NCBI RefSeq assembly: GCF_932274485.2
Contig: NC_065884.2
Location: 29,903,540 to 29,967,539, forward strand
Reading direction: 5' to 3'
Source of the DNA: Patella vulgata
Taxonomy: Eukaryota; Mollusca; Gastropoda; Patellidae
Length of the DNA stretch: 64,000 nt
This document shows positions 62,101 through 64,000 of the stretch, one piece after another. The stretch's first letter is position 1; every line of letters begins with the position of its first letter. The position numbers and the translations under genes were made by a program. The notes under the pieces are model-generated. The model searched no databases and had not been told where the DNA came from. It worked only from the letters and a program-made list of their open reading frames with translations.

Positions 62101-63416
62101 TTCTTGTTCTAAAGATTCCTTTAAAGCCTTCTTATCAGAACTTGTAAATAATTCGTAAGTATGTTGCCACTTCTTAGATATGTTCTTAGTTATTAAGACA
62201 ATAATACCAAATATTGAAGTAGTACCAGAAGACAAGCTGATTGTAAAACCATGGACGGCTTCGTGGAAGAGGCATGGTATGCTTGCTATTTCCAAACACC
62301 TGTTGCTACTCGTCACTGGGCACGTCTGATTTTGTTCTTTCGTAACAATCTTTTTTTTCTTCTTATCCAGGGACACACAAGACTGTGTTACTAAATCAAT
62401 AAGCCAGACTGGTATACCTAATATTACTAATGAGCTTGCTGGTCAGTTGTATGGTCCTGATGAACAGTGTCGTCACATTTTCTCCGCTGATTCTTATGTA
62501 TGCCGTGTAAGTCTACTACTTCTTATTGAAATAAAGATCTGTTGATTGGTTAAATTGCCGTGGGAATTCACGTTGAACAAAGTGTGCCCCATTTTCTCCG
62601 GAATGCTCCATGTTTGACTCCAATTATTTTTTGTTGCGATCATATTATAATACGTTTTCTTTCCTGCATCTCACATCTTAGAAAACTGTACATTGTAAAA
62701 AAGATTTAATATATAACTATACTCAACAAAATTCCAGGGTTAATATTTGGACAATCATACTTATTAATAGGATGTGTGACCCTGACATACATTGTACATA
62801 TCATCTTATATGTATACTGACGGTAACATATATTTTATCTATATGATAGATAAAGAATATTTAAGTCATCCTCTACCCAGTAGACCTCGTCTTCTAAACC
62901 GCCGGTTCAAAATATCGTTCCAGTACTGACGGATATTGTATACCGGGCAGATTAAGTTTACACCTGATAATTATAACTTTGTTTTTTGGAGTTCACATAG
63001 CTGACACATTATGTTGTACCGTAATTTCTGACATAATATGTTTTCGGTTTTTTTTTATATTTTAGGATAGAATTTTTGGTAATGAGACTGATATATGTAG
63101 AAAGATGTTTTGTCATGTAACTGGTACATTATGTCGAGGTATAATACCAGCTCAAGGTACTTCTTGTGGAGATAAAAAGGTATGTAATTATGGCTACGTA
63201 TAATCAATAAAACAGATGTATAGTACTAGAAATAAAGTAAAAATTTCAAGCAGAAATTCCCTTCATCTTCTAATAGTAGAATTTATTAATCTAACGGATT
63301 GAAAGAAATGACATGAAATCGTAACTTGGTGTTTTTAAGGGGGGTATTTTTATATAATTTACAGTGGTGTATTCAAGGTGAATGTGTAGCAAATATACGT
63401 GCCCCAGATCGAGCAG
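26483..63416 (+). CDS. secreted ADAMTS/ADAM-type zinc metalloprotease, 13 exons, 3' end outside window
   Basis: Exons in order: 26483-26543, 34145-34359, 35637-35729, 42410-42563, 52169-52298, 54900-54975, 55081-55155, 55402-55550, 61479-61631, 61984-62154, 62371-62506, 63066-63179, 63365-63416. All joins are GT-AG and keep phase, giving 526 codons plus one base. Layout: signal peptide about 1-19; M12B prodomain about 20-190 with Cys168 as a possible cysteine switch and furin-like site KQKRIKR ending at 190; catalytic domain about 195-425; ADAMTS-type Cys-rich domain from about 427. Zinc ligands are H364, H368 and H374, catalytic base E365, Met-turn M389. The metzincin Gly (HExxHxxGxxHD) is Asn371 here. 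The family is secreted and cleaves extracellular-matrix and cell-surface proteins. TSP1 repeats, if any, lie beyond the edge, so ADAMTS versus a mollusc ADAMTS-like protease is not settled. The first exon is the least certain part. Confidence 0.9.
27115..27900 (+). repeat. diverged duplicated block, copy in intron 1
   Basis: Partner of 25430-25960, interrupted by the SINE at 27352-27631. With the SINE removed the two blocks are of similar length (about 500-530 bp). Divergence is high enough that only word-level matches are visible. Confidence 0.6.
27352..27631 (+). mobile_element. SINE family 1, full length, with 10-bp target duplication
   Basis: The head GGTTGGATGGCCGAATGGTTAGC looks like box A of a Leu/Ser-type tRNA, and TTCGAATCCCGGG like box B. 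The body carries GTACGTGACAAGGAGTAGGG, TTTCTCCGGGTCC, CCTACGCGCAGGCGAATT, GAACCATATGTTAGTCCCG and GACGTTAAACCCCATTTC with a (TC)n tail. TTTTATCGCC stands on both sides (27342-27351 and 27632-27641), a clean retrotransposition signature. It is probably transcribed by RNA polymerase III and mobilised by a LINE. Other copies lie at 23600, 36441 (-) and 55603 (-). Confidence 0.92.
31200..31910 (-). mobile_element. Penelope-like element relic, reverse-transcriptase part
   Basis: On the minus strand, pieces resembling Penelope-type reverse transcriptase occur: FVNRLPQNLKDGDVFVAMEV with YMYDNI just after (compare the family's LVTMDVSSLYTNI), then a GIA-type segment. The segment 31473-31204 carries NNLQIAFLDVLVKR (family INFLDV box), a KPT-like region and SCRARHTKNNIPFSLV (family HPKHTKTSIPYSQ). 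Old and broken. It faces the GIY-YIG part at 32168 head to head, an arrangement known for 5' partial inverted copies in this family. Confidence 0.75.
32104..32165. repeat. (AT)n microsatellite
   Basis: About 30 uninterrupted AT units, between the two opposed Penelope-like pieces. Confidence 0.98.
32247..32750 (+). CDS. GIY-YIG endonuclease domain of a Penelope-like element
   Basis: A 167-codon open segment ending in a natural stop. It is the C-terminal end of a larger polyprotein, not a free-standing gene: similarity begins already upstream of its first Met, with TQEKARDVINKHTYLL at about 32185. The GIY-like and YIG motifs sit at about residues 80-95 with Arg and His residues of the nuclease core downstream. 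The function would be target-DNA nicking. It is unlikely to be expressed alone. Confidence 0.8.
   Translation: MFDIWDATKIINSFKQPPNLRRILTSSKFDSEVTESSVTKCGDNRCKTCDNIIEVKTVKINGNVNFKINQSMTCKSKNVLYLIIFPGCNEEYIGKTESQLNIRINLHRSHIANPKNRMITLSEHLDTCGKGKFRVFPLYKLNWSDNNLLENKEWHFINKYHPKLNAA
32870..32925 (+). ncRNA. possible degraded hammerhead ribozyme of the Penelope-like element
   Basis: CTGATGA (from about 32872), then a short hairpin TCCCCGTAGTGGGT (3 strong pairs and a mismatched first pair), then GAAA and AGTGCTAGCTA. The last can form a tiny stem III (A-T, G-C, T-G) around a GCTA loop. Such cores are known in terminal regions of Penelope-like elements. Stem I pairing is poor, so activity is doubtful. 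Confidence 0.4.
34145..34359 (+). CDS. protease exon 2: prodomain
   Basis: Encodes residues 21-92, VWDAYIKFHSQPG and onward, ending in RHYDTVGK. Acceptor TATTTCAG, donor AAAA|GTAAGT, ends in phase 0. The text HVTLQTNDSEHFLGLKRND is typical of M12B prodomains, where a beta-strand segment (compare xFxLxLxxNxxLLxP) is followed by an acidic loop. Confidence 0.85.
35144..35399. mobile_element. hAT-type MITE with 8-bp target duplication
   Basis: The 15-bp inverted ends CATAGGCGTAGGAGC and GCTCCTACGCCTATG are flanked by TCTGCAGT on both sides (35136-35143 and 35400-35407). An 8-bp duplication and CA...TG ends are hallmarks of the hAT superfamily. The interior has repeated ATGCCCGAA words and no coding capacity. 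It sits in intron 2. Confidence 0.92.
35637..35729 (+). CDS. protease exon 3: prodomain
   Basis: 31 codons, KIAVYQDLQNGASLLIQC and onward to ETDGHFLM. Acceptor TTTCTTCAG, donor ATG|GTAAGT, phase 0 at both ends. The pattern VYQDLQNGASLLI..C matches the turn in ADAM/ADAMTS prodomains where a strand and a Cys precede the GxFxxxxxxYxIEPL box of the next exon. Confidence 0.85.
36441..36651 (-). mobile_element. SINE family 1, 5'-truncated, with 12-bp target duplication
   Basis: The reverse-complement body (GTTTAACGTCCACTC, ACACAAACTAGATCATTTC, CGCTTGCGCATAGGGGTC, AACCGGGGAATCGAAACCACG) stops before the tRNA-like head. GGCGTACGTTGG is present on both sides (36429-36440 and 36652-36663). Truncation at the head with a perfect duplication is typical of LINE-driven insertion. 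Confidence 0.92.
37405..37620 (+). mobile_element. SINE family 2 copy
   Basis: The head is GCCGTAGCTCAGAAAGTAAGGCGCTGG, then TTCGCTAACCAGGTGG and GGTTTCTGAAGCGA (decayed box B). The body is CGCCCGTGTACACGTTTGCG and CCTTGACAATTGGAATTCGAA. The tRNA-like head could be mistaken for a tRNA gene, but the acceptor stem is not preserved and the SINE body follows. Confidence 0.75.
38685..38960 (+). repeat. unidentified dispersed repeat, copy 2
   Basis: Partner of 18590-18830 in the same orientation, starting at ATGAATATTCACCAAA and ending around GCCATTTTATTGTAA. Preceded by a CTCTCTCTCCCTCTC run. No coding capacity. Confidence 0.6.
40616..40702. repeat. imperfect hairpin
   Basis: GGATATTAACCTACCC and GGTTGATATGGT at the left pair with ACCATATCAATCC and GTAGGTTTATATCC at the right, around a GC-rich loop (GAACGCGCGGGCG). 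The GGTTGATATG word recurs in the tandem array at 40868-41030, so the two are related. Confidence 0.7.
40868..41030. repeat. tandem/palindromic repeat with TGACGTCA-like cores
   Basis: Repeated order: TGACGTCATYAGCGGTTGATATGA followed by an inverted ATATCAACCT and again a GTCAT core (near 40877, 40918, 40957 and 41003). Each unit is itself nearly palindromic. TGACGTCA is the CRE/ATF consensus, but repetition rather than regulation may explain it. Confidence 0.7.
42168..42328. mobile_element. palindromic MITE (161 bp)
   Basis: The ends are inverted: CAGGGCCCTGTTTCAC against GTGAAATAGGCCCCTG. The inner arms TAAGATAAAATCCAAATTTTAGTA and its near-complement TACTAAATTTTGGATTTTATCTTA lie further in. 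Two central inverted words around TTGATTGGCTAAG-CTTAA-like sequence complete a long hairpin. CAGGGG-type ends suggest hAT, but no 8-bp duplication is recognisable. Confidence 0.75.
42410..42563 (+). CDS. protease exon 4: prodomain with possible cysteine switch
   Basis: 51 codons plus one base. DGHLYLKNSHYRIEPV is the classic M12B prodomain box. KHRYSLSV follows and then HHSCHVEKPS, where Cys168 is placed as the zinc-blocking cysteine expected before the furin site. Acceptor TTTTATAG, donor TCTG|GTAATC (weaker than the others), ends in phase 1. Confidence 0.85.
42769..43496 (+). mobile_element. internally deleted Tc1-like element (non-autonomous)
   Basis: Complete ends TACTCTTCAAAAAAAGTAGG and its inverted counterpart CCTACGTTTTTGAAGAGTA, with TA on both sides (42767-42768, 43497-43498). 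The 5' non-coding part matches the reverse complement of 21590-21888 up to GTTACGTTTAATTTG, immediately before the transposase start. It then jumps to the last about 60 codons of a transposase (RQRQRQPTTLQELAVALQEE, then RLIRSMPRRISEC, stop near 43277). Roughly 280 codons, including all catalytic residues, are missing. It could only move with a transposase supplied elsewhere. Confidence 0.92.
44211..44417 (+). repeat. extra direct copy of an internal arm segment
   Basis: ATAGTCCATGGGCTGGAGG through GGGGAAATTAAAATGACC repeats the segment at 44598-44814 with very high identity (main differences are C-run length and a GT/AC change). It sits just outside the left end of the inverted-repeat element. 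The junction shares CCAT with the arm end, which points to a microhomology-driven duplication. Confidence 0.85.
44418..45338 (+). repeat. left inverted arm
   Basis: About 920 bp. Sub-blocks from the outside: the ATGAAATTCGG block (44418-44597), the GGGCTGGAGGGG block (44598-44817) and the inner block (44818-45338) with GGTTGACCCCTCAAAA, CACCGATTTCGGAGG and GATGATACAAATGTGATC. The first 40 bases of the coding region lie in the arm. Confidence 0.9.
45298..46266 (+). pseudogene. gene for a PIN/XPG-nuclease-like protein, frame interrupted
   Basis: Three consecutive open segments (45298-45585, 45389-46003, 46000-46266) carry parts of one recognisable protein type. It is common as uncharacterised proteins in corals, molluscs and other animals. 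Visible motifs in order: EETDTR, SPDSDIFFIVLYY, LLGLHAFTRCD, then SAFKGIGKVKPIKLL, EEFTCKMY and VNEVRYEML. A strongly acidic tail with DDDDEG and SSSDSDDD closes it. The spaced acids (E.D, D.D, then D before a GIG helix-hairpin-like turn) resemble FEN1/XPG-type PIN nucleases; that link is my inference. The coding region starts inside the left arm, so it is the C-terminal portion of a larger relative or a short version. About two interruptions are present, so it is probably not functional. Role unknown. Confidence 0.6.
46335..47176 (-). repeat. right inverted arm
   Basis: Reverse complement of the left arm, from TGATAAACGCAATTTTG to CTAACCGAATTTCATGG. It differs by a few substitutions, C/G-run length and the loss of about 110 bp (the segment around CCACAGACACATTTT). 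Confidence 0.9.
48090..48856 (+). mobile_element. mariner relic, copy 1
   Basis: TA-flanked (48088, 48857), with the right end AGACCTTCTCAACCAGCCCTCG and a decayed matching left end. The interior recalls a mariner transposase: a helix-turn-helix region near 48290, VKKWAEKFKRGRESIHDDP, then RSGRSSTA, IRVHDMVMVDRP, ISHERVGKIIAKDLGI, KVSARWVAKVL, and FVTMDKT (first catalytic Asp) near 48702. The sequence then jumps to the C-terminal region (near 48755), so the catalytic core after the first Asp is gone. Several stops and frame changes; dead. Confidence 0.85.
49090..49335 (+). mobile_element. SINE family 2, decayed copy
   Basis: The head GGGGTTGGGCATGGTAACTCATTAACTAGAAGG and GGGTTTGTTCCCG stands for box A/B remnants. 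The body is CCGAGAAAGTTAATCGGGATTTTCC, then GTGTGCAGGTAAAACATGCCTTGACATCTGCAATTCGAATTAGGGTGTG. Strongly diverged from 24285. Confidence 0.55.
50433..51180 (+). mobile_element. mariner relic, copy 2
   Basis: TA at 50431 and 51181. The inverted ends are GGCTGGCTGAATAGTTCTAAG and CTTAGAACTTTTCAGCCAGCC. Same family as copy 1. Retained pieces are IKYLQLKGLAPTQIHDDM, IRVHDMVMADR, ELGMLNVSARWVQKLLTADQK, NLRRFEADPD, and then directly VMSAVNDFF and LTGIQALQHRWQKCAHLEG of the C-terminus. The whole DD34D catalytic region is deleted, at different breakpoints from copy 1. Dead. Confidence 0.88.
52077..52100. repeat. (CT)n microsatellite before exon 5
   Basis: Twelve CT units about 70 bases upstream of the exon 5 acceptor. 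It could act as extra polypyrimidine tract, but the acceptor has its own TTTATTTTTCAG. Confidence 0.97.
52169..52298 (+). CDS. protease exon 5: furin-like site and start of catalytic domain
   Basis: Acceptor ATTTTTCAG. It completes a GAC codon with exon 4 and gives DNFNAPSSKQKRIKR, a basic proprotein-convertase site, then ETATLPPIVIDISVHVDKEG (first beta-strand of an M12B catalytic domain) and FKAYGYF. The donor TTTAT|GTATTT leaves two bases and keeps phase with exon 6. An alternative GT nine bases earlier would break the phase. This exon is short and was found by phase and content, so the donor is the weakest point. Confidence 0.8.
52709..53195. mobile_element. MITE, left copy of an inverted pair
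   Basis: The ends are AAGTCCGGCCCACACCGCCA and the inverted counterpart CGGTATGGGCTGGGCTT, flanked by TA. Not coding. It is inserted in a short repeat of GTTAGATCTCTAATGACACT-like words. The copy at 53285 lies in the opposite orientation and pairs along nearly the full length. Confidence 0.8.
53285..53783. mobile_element. MITE, right copy of an inverted pair
   Basis: Begins with AAAGCCCGGTCCATACCGCTA and ends with TGGCGGTGTGGGCCGGACTT. It shares with the left copy, in reverse complement, the words CAGTCCACACAGGCCCGACTC, CGTCGTGAGTTACGCCACTTCC and ATGCTCAGTCGGGC. About 90 bp separate the two copies. The right copy contains a segment near 53540-53640 that is shortened in the left. Confidence 0.8.
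54900..54975 (+). CDS. protease exon 6: catalytic domain helix
   Basis: Acceptor TTTCTTTCTAG, donor GGG|GTAAGA. Encodes (M)WQDRSKNDEEARAVVKKY and FTHVISG. It matches the first long helix of M12B domains (compare the A-R-xxxxY-xxxVN pattern). Only the frame starting at 54901 stays open, which fixes the phase and required exon 5. Confidence 0.9.
55081..55155 (+). CDS. protease exon 7: catalytic domain
   Basis: Exactly 25 codons in phase 0: INLRYQSMKPDLNVVVRPIS, then ITIHE. (I/M)NLRYxS is the hallmark following the first helix in ADAMTS-type domains. Acceptor TTCTTGCAG, donor GAG|GTCGGT. The intron before it is only 105 bp. Confidence 0.92.
55402..55550 (+). CDS. protease exon 8: catalytic domain
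   Basis: 49 codons plus two bases, from IERPFTDGIKEIRNG through a helix with LTNLTSWIQSNTN to YDHVMLFTG. The last part is the strand (xDxAxLLTG) that lines the active site. Contains a possible N-glycosylation site (NLT). Acceptor TATTTGCAG, donor CCGG|GTAAGT. Confidence 0.93.
55603..55876 (-). mobile_element. SINE family 1, full length, with target duplication
   Basis: Reverse-oriented copy with GAGA tail, GTTTAACGTCCACTCGACAC, CGCTTGCGCATAGGGGTC, ACCCGGAGAAAACCCACGAGG, GGGGATTCGAAACC (box B), and GCTAACCATTCAGCCATCC (box A). The flanks AAGTGGAAAAGA (about 55591-55602) and ACGTGGAAAAGA (about 55878-55889) match but for one base. Close in sequence to 27352. Confidence 0.92.
56831..57780 (+). 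mobile_element. 5'-truncated LINE (CR1/L2-like)
   Basis: Inserted in the third tandem unit: the unit reads ...ATTCGTTTAATT before it and ATATCGGACGGAG after it. It contains only the last part of the reverse-transcriptase protein, then a 3' tail with AAAGTGCCCCTGAACATG, GGGTGCACTATAAATATGC and an (AATAAT)n end, as in L2/CR1-type elements. Head-less copies of this kind are the normal product of target-primed reverse transcription. Confidence 0.88.
56857..57648 (+). CDS. LINE reverse-transcriptase C-terminal region, open frame
   Basis: 263 codons without interruption, ending in a natural stop. Visible landmarks: LKLNDDKTEYLLLGSR (thumb region start), SARNIGAIFDSFM, NIRNIGKIRKCVTVEATKSL, TSRLDNFNSLLVGLP, LQKVQNTAARLV, KKCDHITPVLYNLHWLPV, RIDFKILLLTFKCLN, LAPVYLSDLL, LWNNLPFSLR and FKKQLKTHLF. 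The catalytic (F/Y)xDD and the endonuclease are missing, so the piece cannot be enzymatically active. The intact frame implies a young insertion. The first Met is only the first in frame, not a real start. Confidence 0.88.
   Translation: MQLENCISEIRKWMSKNFLKLNDDKTEYLLLGSRHQLSKSAQDNPPVVIGNCDIFSSYSARNIGAIFDSFMLMGAQVNNICKLCYFNIRNIGKIRKCVTVEATKSLVNSLVTSRLDNFNSLLVGLPLKLIDKLQKVQNTAARLVTLTKKCDHITPVLYNLHWLPVKYRIDFKILLLTFKCLNNLAPVYLSDLLELYTPGRTLRTSDKLLLKPKTVQLVSYGQRSFSYQAPVLWNNLPFSLRCCTSLYSFKKQLKTHLFNQAFN
58980..59705 (+). mobile_element. LINE relic, same general type, older
   Basis: Pieces resemble the copy at 56857: CIESTANFLKLNSDKTEYM (about 58993), SARN with GVMVNTTMDMSKQV (about 59135), FNIGRVRKYLNTDSTKFLVN, then SLITSRLDYCNSS (about 59220-59320), SLHWLPI-like text near 59417 in another frame, and FKSFLKTHLFNCE near 59670. 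Several frame changes; dead. It differs from the copy at 56857 (GRVRKYLNTDST versus GKIRKCVTVEAT), so it belongs to a different subfamily. Confidence 0.85.
61479..61631 (+). CDS. protease exon 9: catalytic domain, first half of zinc motif
   Basis: YDLYSTGNEEFTAGLASVGT, then LCKTDGTSVSVVEDRGGYQS and IVTATHELGH. The GLAxVGxxC and SVVED words are typical of ADAMTS catalytic domains; the latter precedes the active-site helix. H364, E365 and H368 are here. The intron falls directly after HELGH (two bases of the next Gly codon). Acceptor TATTACAG, donor ACGG|GTAAGG. Confidence 0.97.
61984..62154 (+). CDS. protease exon 10: second half of zinc motif and Met-turn
   Basis: Completes G369 and continues TNAEHDGSGNPC, giving the third zinc ligand H374 and D375. 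YIMSP is the Met-turn. LNPWKFSSCSKDSFKAFLSE is the usual closing helix. Asn371 replaces the Gly of the metzincin signature. Contains a possible glycosylation site (NET). Acceptor TTTCTTCAG, donor ATTC|GTAAGT. Confidence 0.97.
62371..62506 (+). CDS. protease exon 11: end of catalytic domain, start of Cys-rich domain
   Basis: Encodes DTQDCVTKSISQTGIPN, then ELAGQLYGPDEQCRHIF and SADSYVCR. The GQLYxxDEQCRxxF box is diagnostic of the ADAMTS disintegrin/Cys-rich segment that follows the protease domain. Acceptor CTTATCCAG, donor CGT|GTAAGT, ends in phase 0. Confidence 0.95.
63066..63179 (+). CDS. protease exon 12: Cys-rich domain
   Basis: 38 codons in phase 0: DRIFGNETDICRKMFCHVTG, then TLCRGIIPAQGTSCGDKK. 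Five cysteines (C at ICRK, FCH, LCR, SCG and the partner in exon 13) follow the ADAMTS spacing, and (A)xGTxCGxxKWC begins here. Acceptor ATTTTAG, donor AAG|GTATGT. Confidence 0.95.
63365..63416 (+). CDS. protease exon 13: Cys-rich domain, last exon in window
   Basis: WCIQGECVANIRAPDRA plus one base. KKWCIQGECV across the exon 12/13 border is the end of the ADAMTS Cys-rich box. Acceptor AATTTACAG, donor GCAG|GTATGT. No next exon was found in the remaining 584 bases, so the gene continues past the window. Confidence 0.92.
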
Positions 63417-64000
63417 GTATGTACAATGCAGTTGGTCATTTTAAAGAACCCTTCCAATAGCCATGTTGTATGGCACATATCCATTTGCACTTGTTACATG
63501 AAAACGCCAAATCCGATATTATTCTAAAAAATAATATATGTGTGAAATATTTTATCGGTCAAAAACACACACACATTAATGAAGTGTAACATAGTCTCTA
63601 GAAAGCTTGAACCCGCTGTAGCCTCTGTATTTTAGGCTGGCATACCAATATGTGATATTGGCATCCAATAGTATTTTGTATTGTCGGTTGTATCACACCA
63701 CGTTTTCCTGATAAGGCACAATCAATTACACACTTTACCGAAGTTCAGGTAGATAAGCATTGCTCAACTGTTCTGTAAGTAGCGTAGGTAAATCACCCAG
63801 CACACCAAACTAGTTCTAAAACTGTTGGCAAACGGGCTCAGACTTTGTGCGAACGGAGTAAACGTAGTAGCAGCTGTTTACGGTCTGTTTAAGGACTCCA
63901 TGGACGGGATAGGACTGGTTTGGACGCGAAGGGGGCTCTAAATGTTCTCCGTCCTGCAATTAGACGGAGTGACAACGTACATGTACTTAAAACGAGAAGG
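63417..64000 (+). other. start of intron 13
   Basis: No exon-like frame with splice sites was seen. A short (AC)n run lies near 63565. Confidence 0.6.

Overview
The window is eukaryotic: AT-rich, intron-bearing and full of transposable elements. Spliced exons with GT-AG borders, tRNA-derived SINEs with TC-rich tails, Tc1/mariner transposons, APE-type LINEs and a Penelope-like element with a GIY-YIG domain all point to an invertebrate animal. A marine mollusc, perhaps a gastropod, is my best guess; this is inference from repeat style and gene type, not from a diagnostic marker.

One host gene is well supported. It runs on the + strand from 26483 off the right edge. I could chain 13 phase-compatible exons (526 codons so far) encoding a secreted ADAM/ADAMTS-type (M12B) zinc metalloprotease: signal peptide, prodomain with a possible cysteine switch and a furin-like site (KQKRIKR), a catalytic domain with HELGHGTNAEHD, a Met-turn, and a Cys-rich domain. 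Any thrombospondin repeats and the C-terminus lie beyond 64000. Introns 1 to 8 are large or TE-laden (up to about 9.6 kb); introns 9 to 12 are short.

Region by region: 1-26 kb is intergenic, with no host gene I can support. It holds a diverged satellite (5.6-6.7 kb), a foldback element (7.1-7.6 kb), an apparently intact Tc1 transposon with a 339-residue DD34E transposase (15299-16829), a broken relative of it (20838-21888), a tandem repeat (22.4-22.9 kb) and a LINE endonuclease relic carrying two nested SINEs (23.3-25.0 kb). Intron 1 (26.5-34.1 kb) holds a Penelope-like relic in two opposed pieces with a hammerhead-ribozyme-like core, plus a SINE with a clean target duplication. Intron 2 carries a 256-bp hAT-type MITE with an 8-bp duplication. 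Intron 3 carries SINEs and a CRE-like tandem repeat. Intron 4 (42.6-52.2 kb) has an internally deleted Tc1 derivative, two mariner relics and the most unusual object in the window: a 2.8-kb element with about 0.8-kb near-identical inverted arms around a gene whose protein looks like a PIN/XPG-type nuclease. Intron 5 holds two MITEs facing each other, a potential hairpin of about 0.5 kb. Intron 8 holds diverged tandem units split by a 5'-truncated LINE, and a second LINE relic.

The best candidates for something little described are the long-inverted-repeat element at 44418-47176 and the Asn-for-Gly change in the metzincin zinc motif of the host protease.
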